A DNA stretch of 64,000 bases from Rhodococcus sp. Leaf247 (GCF_001426185.1 NZ_LMRP01000001.1:1714765-1778764), one strand, 5' to 3'. Counted from the stretch's first letter, positions 49,641 through 58,956 are shown. The notes: generated from the sequence alone by a model not told the origin. Program-made: numbers and translations.

Positions 49641-50806
49641 TTCGGGTTCCTGATGACTCTGTCGTCGACGCCCTGCTCGAGGTCGCGCTTGAACTGCGTG
49701 AGTGTCGCTCGCAGGTAGTCGTTCTGCGCGCGGGCCTGCTCGTGCATCTCTTTGAGTTTTGGTCCTACCAACTGGGCTGCTACTGCCAGGATAGGCAGCG
49801 CCTTACCCGCCTTCGGCATCTTGGCCAGGAACTTCTCGACTGGTGCGAACTTTCCACCGGCCAGGCCTGCGGCCAACAGCTCGGCGCCGTCGGCGAGCGA
49901 ATTGAGGACCTTCAGGGGGATGTCGAACTTGTCGTTCCACTGCACGCGGCGTTGCAGCGGCAGAATCGATGCCACAGGCAGGATGAGATCGAGACCGATG
50001 CGTTGCGTCAGGTCGATGTCGACTGTCTGCGCGCCGCCGGACTTGAGTTTGAACTTGGCGGATGAGAGCAACATGAAGTCCTCGCCGATGGACAGGGCCG
50101 CAGGAGTGTCGATGAGTCCAGCGACGGTCGATCGAAGATGTTCGACATCCTCTGCTGCGTTGAGGATGACCAGATCGCGAAAGGTATCGACATCCCAGTC
50201 CGGGAGCAGATCAGCTTTCGACAGTGCGAAGATCCACACTCGAGGGAATTCGACGATGGGCCCGTCTTCGAGTAGGTCGTCCTTGAGTTGCAGGAGCCCG
50301 TGGCGGAAGTTGAACATCAAAGACTTGAGATATTTATGTTCTTCCCCGCGATGATCGAGCAACTTTTGCCCGTCTACCAGCAGGATCGCGACGTCAGACC
50401 TTAGGAGTGAGCGAAAACTGTCGATGCGCCGATCTTTCTCCGTCGGGGTGCTGGGTTCATTTTCGAACCAATCGCCCGGGTAGTCGTGCCACGCGAGGCG
50501 GAGGACATCGAAGGGCCGTTTCTTGGCTGCGTCGTTGTCGCCGCCCTTGAGTTTGACCGAGAAGTAGTAGGTAGTGGCCTCGAAGCGGGTTGGCAGTGGC
50601 GCTTCCGCTTTGGCGCGCATGCCGAGGTAGTTCTTGTACAGCCGATTTCCATGTCCGGCATCGTCAGCGACGAGGTCCCAGAGGTCGTTCTTGTAGGCTC
50701 CTTCCTGGGTCGGGCCGAAGAACGACGAAACCAGGACGGTCTTGCCCGAGCCAGTCTCGCCGAAGACGGCAATGTGCTGCTCACGAACTTTTGGGAACTT
50801 TGCCAT
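49637..50806 (-). CDS. P-loop GTPase-like protein (TRAFAC-type, conflict-system style)
   Basis: A 389-aa soluble NTPase: Walker A GETGSGKT (16-23), a switch/Walker B motif HDYPGDWF (D108, G111) in place of the common DxxG, VAILLVDGQKLL following it, and a base-specificity motif SKAD (196-199, Ser in place of Asn of NKxD). That set matches TRAFAC-class GTPases of the kind found in bacterial conflict gene clusters. Residues ~290-389 are helical and Ala/Lys-rich, perhaps membrane- or partner-binding. First gene of a two-gene unit with the 131-aa protein. The GTP specificity is inferred from SKAD only. Confidence 0.75.
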   Translation of the reverse strand: MAKFPKVREQHIAVFGETGSGKTVLVSSFFGPTQEGAYKNDLWDLVADDAGHGNRLYKNYLGMRAKAEAPLPTRFEATTYYFSVKLKGGDNDAAKKRPFDVLRLAWHDYPGDWFENEPSTPTEKDRRIDSFRSLLRSDVAILLVDGQKLLDHRGEEHKYLKSLMFNFRHGLLQLKDDLLEDGPIVEFPRVWIFALSKADLLPDWDVDTFRDLVILNAAEDVEHLRSTVAGLIDTPAALSIGEDFMLLSSAKFKLKSGGAQTVDIDLTQRIGLDLILPVASILPLQRRVQWNDKFDIPLKVLNSLADGAELLAAGLAGGKFAPVEKFLAKMPKAGKALPILAVAAQLVGPKLKEMHEQARAQNDYLRATLTQFKRDLEQGVDDRVIRNPK

Positions 50807-51926
50807 GCACTGACGTTATAGGAATTCGCAGCTAACTCATGATGAGAGCAGGTTGCTGTCCGTGTGCGGAAGTCGCTGTCTGGTCTCATCGGCCGCTTGG
50901 ACCTTGAGCGTGGAAGGAAACGCAGGTAACGGTGGCACCAGCACGCCAGACACACTCGGCACTCGGCACTCGGCACTCAAGTCTGAAACTTCTACTACTC
51001 GGACTCGGAGATAGACGCTTGCTGCGCGGCCTTACGAGCGGTCACACCAGCACAGTTCGACTGGCGGTTGGCCGACCTTCCGCCGCGATCGACGCTGAAG
51101 TCGAGGTCCTGTCCGCAGTCTCCCGATGTCGCACTGCGTGGTGCCATCAGCTCACACATTGACGTGGGGATCACCCGGGGCGACACCCAGCTCCGGACTG
51201 GCTCGCGGCCATGTCGTCATGTTCTCGCCCCCTGTGTGGAGCCGTACACGGTGCCGCCCGAGATGACCCAGACGTCCAAACGGTTCTCGACCCGGCCACT
51301 CTCATCGATCGTGGCCCCCCCGACCTAGGTGTGGTCGCCGACGTCGATGACGGTCCCATTATTCAGGGGTCCTGCCCTACTCGGAGAAGCCCGACGCGGA
51401 CCTGGTCCACCAAGGATTGATTCGCCGGAGCGAAGCGGGGATGGAGACCAACTCAGAGGCCGGGGGAAGCAGCCGCCGAGCTCATGGTCGGGCTGATGCG
51501 TCATTCGACGTTGTACGTCGGCGCTGTCGTCGCCCCCGATGCGGTTCTCGCGGCCGGTGCGGTGGTACTGGTGTGGGTCGAAGAAGCCGGGGCCAGTTCG
51601 TAGCTATCCGACGCGGAATCCCAATCTCCGAACGAGGAGCAAATCGAACGCTGCGACGATTCCCCTAAAATACTCGACTGCGTGGCGAACGCCCTTGTGA
51701 TTGGGCCGGTGTGCTGCGGCGGAATCCTATCTGAAAGTCGCCGGCGGTTCAAAGCTGGCGGCTAAGCGTGTTGCGTCCTCGGCGCACCATCCAGTTATTT
51801 CATCAAGCTCAATCAAACTGGTCTGGGGCTCTCTACCAGCGCGGGCGGCCACCGCGTTGCATCGGGCGGACAGATAGAGCGTGGCGGCGCTGCGTCCGCA
51901 CGATACGGGCGTGTGACGATGGCCGC
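50807..51926. other. Decayed island DNA without an intact gene
   Basis: About 1.1 kb with no intact recognisable gene. A 7-bp tandem repeat (CACTCGG, about 3.6 copies) sits at 50954-50979. Between about 51,360 and 51,600 two plus-strand frames look like adjoining parts of one lost gene: a frame reading PYSEKPDADLVHQGLI shifts into one reading AAAELMVGLMRHSTLYVGAV before a stop. I cannot name its family. Confidence 0.45.
50954..50979. repeat. 7-bp tandem repeat CACTCGG x3.6
   Basis: Three full copies and a partial fourth (CACTCA), directly repeated in the promoter-side region of the GTPase gene, about 150 bp upstream of its start. Confidence 0.7.
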
Positions 51927-52657
51927 ATGTCACGGCCAAGTTTCTCGACGCGCCTGGTCGTTCTTCTGCAGCGTCTTGCGCTCATGACGGGCAATACGCC
52001 CGTAGGCGCAGGAACGACCGAGCCGCCTCGGAAGGCGGGCGTGCTCGCACGGGCCTGTGTTGCGCTCAGCGCAGGAGACGCCGAAGCCGCCCAGGACATC
52101 ATCAACACCGATTGCCCGCTGGTCATCGGCACAGCAGGCCAACGCGAGTACACGCTCACGCAAAAGTTGCGCATCTTCTACCGAGACGGGTTCCTCGACC
52201 GATACTCCGGTGACCGACTAGCTCACCCCGGAGCGCTCTGGACCCTGTCGATGCTGCTGCCGAAACAGTTCGATGCGCACTCCAACGGGAAGATGACCGA
52301 GACGCACTTCGCGCACTGGGAGTTGTTCCCGAGCATCGACCATGTCGACCCGGTCGCTCAGATAACGCCTCTAACTGGGTCACCACCTCGATGCTGCGCA
52401 ACTCTGCCAAGGCGCATTGGACGCTAAGTGAGCTGGGATGGACCCTGCAGCCTCCTGGCAACGTCGAGCACTGGGACGGCTTGTCGGGCTGGTTCACCGA
52501 GTACCTCGCCGAACACTCCGATCTCGCGGCCTCATCGGCTTGCCTGCGCAAGTGGCTGCGCGCTACCCACACGGTCCAGCGAGGGGCGTCCGGACGGCCG
52601 TTATCGGTCACCTCCCGTCACGCGCGACACCGTCACCAGTCAAACGAACGCGCCTGA
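51927..52657 (+). pseudogene. Frameshifted HNH endonuclease
   Basis: From ATG 51927 the frame gives a protein with LRIFYRDGFLDRYSGDRL, then MTETHFAHWELFPSIDHVDPVA, which matches an HNH nuclease type (E-L-F-P-x-I-D-H-x-x-P-V-A). The frame then breaks at about 52364: the expected continuation, SNWVTTSMLRNSAKAHWTL and GWFTEYLAEH, is found one reading frame over up to 52657. A short deletion removing the glycine-rich loop and shifting the frame explains this. It is inactive as it stands unless frameshifting occurs. Confidence 0.7.
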
Positions 52658-52727
52658 ACCGGGCACCCGGAGATCGCGGTGTACCCGCTGGCAGCGCATT
52701 GAGAAGCTCGATAGGCCCCCGACATGG

Positions 52728-52813
52728 AAATACCTGACCAGCATCTTGGCTGGTCAGGTATCAGATTGGGTGGAGCCGCCTAAGAGAATCGAACTCTTGA
52801 CCTTTTCATTACG
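52728..52813. repeat. Right direct repeat: tRNA-Thr 3' half plus terminator (att-like)
   Basis: In-register copy of the left repeat, here including the 3' half of the intact tRNA-Thr gene and its hairpin. With the left copy it bounds a 6.3-kb island. The 19-base identical core is at 52789-52807. Confidence 0.7.
52733..52758 (-). terminator. Terminator of tRNA-Thr
   Basis: CCTGACCAGC and GCTGGTCAGG pair perfectly (10 bp) around a 6-base loop, 16 bp past the tRNA 3' end, followed on the minus strand by TATTTCC. The left repeat carries a copy with one mismatch. Confidence 0.75.
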
Positions 52814-52846
52814 AGTGAAATGCTCTACCGACTGAGCTAAGGCGGC
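52774..52846 (-). tRNA. tRNA-Thr (anticodon CGT)
   Basis: On the minus strand the 73-nt sequence folds into a cloverleaf. Acceptor GCCGCCT pairs with AGGCGGC, and the D stem is GCTC/GAGC. The anticodon stem TTTCA/TGAAA encloses loop CTCGTAA with anticodon CGT, and the T stem AAGAG/CTCTT encloses TTCGATT. No encoded CCA. A TAAACT -10 (52876-52871) lies 24 bp upstream. Its 3' half is duplicated at 46474, so the gene served as an integration site. Confidence 0.93.
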
Positions 52847-52908
52847 GCGGCTCCCGAAGGAACCTTCACAAGTTTAACCGGTCCCCCCGCTCGATCCCAA
52901 AACGGGGG

Positions 52909-54096
52909 TCAGCGGGCCGCCGCGCCGAGGGTGGCGACCATCGCGTCGACCGCGAACTTCGGCTTCACGTTCATCGACAGCGCCTCCCGGCACACCAGAA
53001 TCGCCTCGATGCACTGGAGCAAGGACTCCGGTGATGCGACGGAGGCGAGGCCGCGGGCCTGGTCCTCCATGTCGGGGTGGGTCATCGTCGATACAGCGCC
53101 GTAGGACTGTGCGAGCGCGTCGCGGTATAGACCGGCGAGGTCGATGAGCGCACGATCGAGCGAGTCGCGTCCTGTGCGGGTGCGACGGGATTTCTGGCGC
53201 TGCTCGAGCTCCTTCAGTACACCGGCGGATCCGCGCAGCGCTCCGGCCGCACCCTTTCCGGTGCCGCCGGCGCCGAGCGAGGTCCGGAGCTCGTCCGTCT
53301 CCCGCTCGTCCCTCTCGGCGTTGATCTGCAACGAGTCGGCCTCCGCGGCCTTCACCAATTCTTCGACCACCGCGTACTGCGTGGCGGGACGCAAGGCGGC
53401 CTTGGCGATCCCCAGGGCGCGTTGGCGGCGATCACGGGCATCCGGATCCGTCGCCAAACGTCGTGCCCGGCCGACATGTCCACCGCCGACGGACGCTGCC
53501 CACAGAGCGGTCTTCTCGTCGAGTCCGTCGTTCTCCTGCAGTACACGGGCGATGTCCGCGGGCTTGGGTGTCACCAACGCCACGTGCCGACACCGCGACC
53601 GGATGGTGACGGCGATGTCCTCGGGATCCACCGACGGCGCGCACAGCAGGAAGATGGTGCGTGCAGGTGGCTCCTCGACGGCTTTCAACAACGCGTTGTA
53701 GGCGCGCTCACCCAGACGGTCGGCGTCCTCGATGACGACGATCTGCCACTTACCGGTCGTGGGACGACGTGCCGCCATCTGCACGACCTCACGCATCTCC
53801 TTGACCGAAATGCTCAGGCCTTGCGGGACGATGCGCCGCACGTCTCCGTGCGTGCCGTGCATCGTGGTGGTGCATGCGTGGCAGTGGCCGCATCCGATGA
53901 CGTCCGGGTCGGTGCACTGCAGAGCGGCGGCGAAACACACGGCTGCGATGGAGCGGCCCGATCCGGGAGGCCCGGTGAACAGCCACGAGTGAGTCATGCG
54001 GGAGCCGATGTCCCCCTCGCGAGCAGCAGCTGCGGCGTCGGACAGTTCCGCCACGACCTCGTGCTGCCCCACCAACCGTTCGAACACACCCGCCAT
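52909..54096 (-). CDS. holB: DNA polymerase III subunit delta'
   Basis: A 395-aa clamp-loader AAA+ protein. It starts MAGVFERLVGQHEVVAEL, has Walker A GPPGSGRS near residue 45 (Arg instead of Lys, so ATP binding is weakened or absent), a zinc site CGHCHAC near residue 75 and the VIEDADRL motif near residue 120. The SRC motif (TIRSRCRHVAL, ~170) provides the arginine finger for neighbours in the clamp loader. Start ATG 54094-54096 fits the family. It is 10 bp downstream of the DUF808 gene. Confidence 0.9.
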   Translation of the reverse strand: MAGVFERLVGQHEVVAELSDAAAAAREGDIGSRMTHSWLFTGPPGSGRSIAAVCFAAALQCTDPDVIGCGHCHACTTTMHGTHGDVRRIVPQGLSISVKEMREVVQMAARRPTTGKWQIVVIEDADRLGERAYNALLKAVEEPPARTIFLLCAPSVDPEDIAVTIRSRCRHVALVTPKPADIARVLQENDGLDEKTALWAASVGGGHVGRARRLATDPDARDRRQRALGIAKAALRPATQYAVVEELVKAAEADSLQINAERDERETDELRTSLGAGGTGKGAAGALRGSAGVLKELEQRQKSRRTRTGRDSLDRALIDLAGLYRDALAQSYGAVSTMTHPDMEDQARGLASVASPESLLQCIEAILVCREALSMNVKPKFAVDAMVATLGAAAR

Positions 54097-54106
54097 GGAA
54101 GCGAGC

Positions 54107-55060
54107 CTAGTGGTCCTGTGCGACAGCCTTGCCTCGGCGAGAGGCCAGCACCTTGGACACACCCGTCATCACCGCGACGACGATCGATCCGACCACCAAC
54201 CCGATCACTGCGGACGCCAACGTGTTGACGATCCAGGCGAGCACTCCACCGATGCCGGCGACGTCGTGGACCGCTTCCTCCATGTGGTGGACGAACTCGT
54301 AGATCGGATGGAACCCCAGCTCGTCGATGCCGTTCAGCAGGATGTGCCCGCCGACCCACAGCATCGCGGCGGTGCCCACCACGGACAGCACCGACATGAC
54401 CTTCGGCATGCCCTTCACCAGACCGCGCCCGATCGTCTGCGCGACGCCCGACGACGTGTCGGCCAAGCGGAGACCGATGTCGTCCATCTTCACGATCAGC
54501 CCGACCACGCCGTAGACGAGCACAGTGATCACCACGGCAACGACGGCCAGGATGATCAGGCGGCTCCAGAAACCCTCCGCGGCGATAGTGTCCAGCGCGA
54601 TGACCATGATCTCGGCCGACAGGATCAAGTCCGTCCGCACGGCACCGGCGACGACGGTGTCCTCGTCGCGCGGACCGTCCGCATCATGATCGTGCGCGCC
54701 GTGACCCGAGACCGCGCCCCAGATCTTGTGCACCGCTTCGTAACTCAGATATGCACCGCCGACCATGAGGATCGGCGTCAACAACCACGGCAGGAACTGG
54801 CTCAGCAGAAGCGCGATCGGCAGGATGATGATGAGCTTGTTGCGGAGAGAACCGATGGCGATGCGCCGAACGATGGGCAGTTCGCGCTCCGCCGCCAGAC
54901 CCCGCACGTACTGCGGAGTGACGGCAGTGTCGTCGATGACCACTCCCGCAGCCTTCGCTGTCGCCTTGCCGGTGGCAGCGCCGACGTCGTCGATGGACGC
55001 GGCGGCGAGTCGAGCGAGCGCCGCGACGTCGTCGAGCAGGGCAACAAGTCCGCCGGCCAT
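54107..55060 (-). CDS. DUF808 family inner-membrane protein
   Basis: A 317-aa integral membrane protein matching DUF808: start MAGGLVALLDDVAALARLAA, the VVIDDTAVTPQYVRG segment, then several hydrophobic segments (~90-120, ~165-210, ~235-260, ~280-305). Related proteins are annotated YedI-like; function unknown. A His/Asp-rich loop (GHGAHDHDADG, ~130) might bind metal. ATG 55058-55060 is chosen over an upstream ATG without family support. Confidence 0.85.
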   Translation of the reverse strand: MAGGLVALLDDVAALARLAAASIDDVGAATGKATAKAAGVVIDDTAVTPQYVRGLAAERELPIVRRIAIGSLRNKLIIILPIALLLSQFLPWLLTPILMVGGAYLSYEAVHKIWGAVSGHGAHDHDADGPRDEDTVVAGAVRTDLILSAEIMVIALDTIAAEGFWSRLIILAVVAVVITVLVYGVVGLIVKMDDIGLRLADTSSGVAQTIGRGLVKGMPKVMSVLSVVGTAAMLWVGGHILLNGIDELGFHPIYEFVHHMEEAVHDVAGIGGVLAWIVNTLASAVIGLVVGSIVVAVMTGVSKVLASRRGKAVAQDH

Positions 55061-55249
55061 GAGAACTCCTGAAACGTAGGTCAGTGGTGACTGTGAGAGT
55101 ACCGCCGCCGGGCACTCCCCAACCGCGCATCCGTGCGCACACACGCTCCGCTAGCTGCACACCCCCTGCAACCTGCAGCAAGCCGTGTCCAGTTGCAGCA
55201 ACCTGTGTGAACACCCCTCGCAGCCCGCACTCCTCGCGCTACAGGAACC

Positions 55250-55801
55250 TCAGAAGCTCATGCCCTCACTGATCACGCCCATCGTGGTCTGCCCGTCGAG
55301 TGCCTCGCGGATGATGTCGGCGTGCCCGCTGTGGTGCGCGATCTCCCGGAGCAGGTGCAGCAAGATCCGTCGTGCGGGCCACCAGATCCGCTCGGGTGCC
55401 CACGGTGCGGTGGGCTGCGGGATCAGCTCGTCGAGGCTGCCGATCGAGGCGATGTACTGCTCCAGCGCGACGCCGGCGGAGTCGAGTTCGCTCAGCCAGT
55501 GCTCGACGGAGTCGTCCGGACCGAAGGCCAGAGCCTCACCGAGCCGCGACATGTCCATCGTCGAGTTCTCGTCGCGCGCCTCGAGCATCGCGACGTTGTC
55601 GCGGATCACCGTGGCGACGTGCTTGACGATCGCGCCGAGCGTGAACTCGCTGACCGTCGTCCTCTGTCGCGCCTGCTCGTCGGTGATTCCGCGTGCCGTG
55701 ATCGCGAGCAACCCGCGCTGGTCAGCCAGGATGGTGACCAGATCGAGCTTATCCCCCGCGACGTCGACCGACGGCCCGGAAGATGTGTACGTCCCCGCCA
55801 T
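55250..55801 (-). CDS. DinB/DUF664-like metal-binding protein
   Basis: A 183-aa four-helix-bundle protein of the DinB superfamily: helix 2 contains IVKHVATVIRD (His ~60) and helix 4 REIAHHSGHADIIRE (His-x3-His ~147-151), the three-His metal site typical of the family. Members may be thiol transferases (mycothiol- or bacillithiol-dependent). Single gene with 47 bp between its start and the topA stop region. Confidence 0.85.
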   Translation of the reverse strand: MAGTYTSSGPSVDVAGDKLDLVTILADQRGLLAITARGITDEQARQRTTVSEFTLGAIVKHVATVIRDNVAMLEARDENSTMDMSRLGEALAFGPDDSVEHWLSELDSAGVALEQYIASIGSLDELIPQPTAPWAPERIWWPARRILLHLLREIAHHSGHADIIREALDGQTTMGVISEGMSF

Positions 55802-55863
55802 GATGTGCCCCTCTCCTCGTATGTGAGGAGAACGCTAGGCGCACACGCGGACAGCTACTGTCC

Positions 55864-58812
55864 TCAGGACTCGGCGGGCGGCGCTTTCTTCGCAGCGGTC
55901 TTCTTGGCGGCCGTCTTCTTCGCCGGAGCCTTCTTGGCGGCCGTCTTCTTGGCCGCAGCCTTCTTCGCGGGTGCCTTCTTGGCCGGCGCCTTCTTGGTGG
56001 CCTTCTTCTTCACCGGACCACGCGCACGACGGTCGGCGAGAAGTTCCATGGCGCGCTCGTCGGTGATCGTGCCCACCTCGTCGCCCTTGCGCAGGCTGGC
56101 GTTGGCTTCACCGTCGGTGACGTACGGACCGAAACGGCCGTCCTTGATCACCATCGGCTGGCCACTGACCGTGTCCACGCCGAGCTCACGCAGTGGCGGC
56201 GTCGCCGCACCCTGACGTCCGCGACGCTTGGGCTCGGAGTAGATCTTCAGCGCTTCCTCGAGAGTGACCGTGAAGATCTGGTCCTCCGTCGCCAGCGAGC
56301 GCGAGTCCGTCCCCTTCTTCAGGTACGGGCCGTAACGGCCGTTCTGCGCGGTGATCTCTTCCTTGCTCTCCGGATCCTCACCGACGACGCGGGGAAGGGA
56401 CAGCAGCTTCAGCGCGTCTTCGAGGGTGACCGTCGCGAGGTCCATCGACTTCAGGAGCGAACCCGTCCGCGGCTTGGGTGCCGTCGACTTCTTCGCAGCC
56501 TTCTTCGCGGGGGCCTTCTTCGCCGCCTTCGTGGCGACGGCTGTGCCACCGCCACCGTCCGACGAATGCTGTTCCACCGGAACGATGTCCGGGGTGGGCT
56601 CGGGCTCCTCGGGGATGATCTCGGTGACGTACGGACCGAATCGCCCCTCCTTGGCGACGATGTCGTGACCCGTCAACGGATCCTCGCCCAGCTTGCGACC
56701 CTCCTGCGGTGTCGCGAACAGCTTCTCGGCGAATTCGAGCGTGAGCTCGTCCGGCGGGAGGTCGTCGGGGAGGTTGGCGCGCTGCGAGATCGGATCGCCG
56801 TCGGGATCGTCCGGGTTCTGCACCATGCGTTCGAGGTACGGACCGTAACGACCGACGCGGACGTGCACGTCGCGACCTTCGGAGTCGTCGAACAGGTGGA
56901 TCGAGTTGATGACGCGCGCGTCGATGTCCTCGAGGTTCTGGCCGACCATCTTCTTCAGTCCGCCGGACCGTGCGACCGATCCCTCGGTGCCGTTCTCACC
57001 GCCGAAGTAGAAGGCCGTCAACCAGTCTCCGCGTCGTTCGCGTCCACCGGCGATGGCGTCGAGGTCGTCCTCCATGCCTGCGGTGAAGTCGAAGTCGACG
57101 AGTCGACCGAAGTGCGCCTCGAGCAGCGCGATGACCGAGAACGCCACCCACGACGGCACCAGAGCACTGCCGCGCTTGTAGACGTACCCGCGGTCGAGGA
57201 TGGTCTTGATGATCGACGAGTACGTCGACGGGCGGCCGATTCCCAGCTCCTCGAGCGTCTTGATCAACGACGCTTCGGTGAACCGTGCGGGCGGGTTGGT
57301 CGAGTGACCGTCCGGGTCCAGGCCGGTGGCCGTGACGGCCTGGCCCTTCTCCAGCACCGGCAGACGCGATTCCGCGTCGTCGGACTGGCCGCCGGCCTGG
57401 TCGTCGACACTCTCGACGTAGGCCTTGAGGAAGCCCGCGAAGGTGATGGTGCGACCGGACGCGGCAAAGGTGCATTCCTCACCGGTACCCGCGGTCCCCG
57501 AAATGCGAAGCGACAGAGTCGTTCCGCGGGCATCGGCCATCTGGGAGGCGACGGTGCGCTGCCAGATCAGCTCGTACAGCCGGAACTCGTCGGTGTCGAG
57601 CGAGCTGTGCAGCTGGCCCGGCGTCGCGAAGGAATCACCCGCGGGGCGGATGGCCTCGTGCGCCTCCTGGGCGTTCTTGACCTTGCGTGTGTACTGCCGC
57701 GGGGTGTCGTGCACGTACTCCGGGCCGTACAGCTCGGTGGCCTGACGACGGGCCGCGTCGATCGCCGACGCCGACAGGTTCGTCGAGTCGGTACGCATGT
57801 AGGTGATGTAGCCGTTCTCGTACAGCCGCTGCGCGATGCGCATGGTGCGCTCGGAGGACATACGGAGCTTGCGCCCGGCCTCCTGCTGCAGCGTCGAGGT
57901 CATGAACGGCGGGTAGGGGCGACGCGTGTACGGCTTGGATTCGGCCGACGCGACGGTGAGGTCCACCCCGTCCAGCGCCTCCGACAGACGACGCGCGCGC
58001 GGCTCGTCGAGGACGGTGACGCCCTCGGACTTCAGCTTTCCGTCGGCACCGAAATCACGTCCCGACGCCACCCGGGCACCGTCGACGTTGACCAGCCGGG
58101 CACCGAAGGCACGGGGCGATGCGTCCGCGCCGGCGTCGAGCTGCGCGGAGATGTCCCAGTACTCGGCGGAGCGGAACGCCATGCGCTCGCGTTCGCGCTG
58201 CACGATGACGCGGGTGGCCACCGACTGCACGCGGCCCGCCGACAGCTTCGGCATGACCTTCTTCCACAGCACGGGCGAGACCTCGTAGCCGTACAGGCGG
58301 TCGAGGATGCGGCGGGTCTCCTGGGCATCGACCAGGTCGGTGTCCAGTTCGCGCGTGTCGGCGGCTGCGGCGAGGATGGCGGGTTCGGTGATCTCGTGGA
58401 AGACCATCCGTCGAACCGGGATCTTGGGCTTGAGCGTCTCGAGGAGGTGCCAGGCGATGGCTTCACCCTCGCGGTCGGGGTCGGTCGCGAGGTAGAGCTC
58501 GTCGGCGTCCTTCAGCAGACTCTTGAGCTCGGCGACCTTGCCCTTCTTCTCGGGGCTGACGACATAGAGGGCCTCGAAGTCGTGATCGACGTCCACGCCG
58601 AGGCGAGCCCAGGGCTCACCCTTGTACTTGGCGGGCACGTCGGCGGCACCGCGCGGGAGGTCCCGGATGTGCCCGACCGAGGCCTCGACCACGTAGTTCT
58701 TACCCAGGTAAGGCGCAATCTTCTTGGCCTTGGTGGGTGACTCGACGATCACGAGACGACGAATTCCGGACGCGCCGGACGACGAGGCCGTCGTGTTGTC
58801 TCCTGCTGCCAC
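55864..58812 (-). CDS. topA: DNA topoisomerase I with lysine-rich tail
   Basis: A 982-aa type IA topoisomerase: TOPRIM domain VIVESPTKAKKIAPYLG near residue 23 and DPDREGEAIAWH near residue 115; the active-site Tyr in YITYMRTDSTNLS near residue 340; zinc-free repeated C-terminal domains with GRFGPYV and GRYGPYL motifs; and a tail rich in repeated AKKA/AKKT units (about the last 45 residues). Such basic tails in mycobacterial enzymes promote processive relaxation. It removes negative supercoils. Monocistronic start at 58812. Confidence 0.96.
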   Translation of the reverse strand: MAAGDNTTASSSGASGIRRLVIVESPTKAKKIAPYLGKNYVVEASVGHIRDLPRGAADVPAKYKGEPWARLGVDVDHDFEALYVVSPEKKGKVAELKSLLKDADELYLATDPDREGEAIAWHLLETLKPKIPVRRMVFHEITEPAILAAAADTRELDTDLVDAQETRRILDRLYGYEVSPVLWKKVMPKLSAGRVQSVATRVIVQRERERMAFRSAEYWDISAQLDAGADASPRAFGARLVNVDGARVASGRDFGADGKLKSEGVTVLDEPRARRLSEALDGVDLTVASAESKPYTRRPYPPFMTSTLQQEAGRKLRMSSERTMRIAQRLYENGYITYMRTDSTNLSASAIDAARRQATELYGPEYVHDTPRQYTRKVKNAQEAHEAIRPAGDSFATPGQLHSSLDTDEFRLYELIWQRTVASQMADARGTTLSLRISGTAGTGEECTFAASGRTITFAGFLKAYVESVDDQAGGQSDDAESRLPVLEKGQAVTATGLDPDGHSTNPPARFTEASLIKTLEELGIGRPSTYSSIIKTILDRGYVYKRGSALVPSWVAFSVIALLEAHFGRLVDFDFTAGMEDDLDAIAGGRERRGDWLTAFYFGGENGTEGSVARSGGLKKMVGQNLEDIDARVINSIHLFDDSEGRDVHVRVGRYGPYLERMVQNPDDPDGDPISQRANLPDDLPPDELTLEFAEKLFATPQEGRKLGEDPLTGHDIVAKEGRFGPYVTEIIPEEPEPTPDIVPVEQHSSDGGGGTAVATKAAKKAPAKKAAKKSTAPKPRTGSLLKSMDLATVTLEDALKLLSLPRVVGEDPESKEEITAQNGRYGPYLKKGTDSRSLATEDQIFTVTLEEALKIYSEPKRRGRQGAATPPLRELGVDTVSGQPMVIKDGRFGPYVTDGEANASLRKGDEVGTITDERAMELLADRRARGPVKKKATKKAPAKKAPAKKAAAKKTAAKKAPAKKTAAKKTAAKKAPPAES

Positions 58813-58956
58813 CTGGTGCCGAACCTTCCTGGCCTGGTTCTATCCAGACCCGTTCACCTGCGTCGATACCCCGAGCCGTTCGAGATCGACACACTACAGA
58901 GTGACACACACGTGCAACTCACACGCGACGCCGAGCGCGAAGACCCGGCGAAACGG

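Noticed and set aside
50954..50979. CRISPR-like repeat
   Set aside because: Direct 7-bp units without spacers; a simple tandem repeat. No CRISPR array or cas gene was seen in the window.
55870..56010. Tandem DNA repeat near 55.9 kb as a mobile or structural element
   Set aside because: It is the coding sequence of the AKKA/AKKT lysine-rich tail of topoisomerase I.
56566..58740. Long open frame antisense to topA
   Set aside because: An expected by-product of G/C-rich codon use opposite a real gene; no family motifs and the topA strand has complete catalytic motifs.
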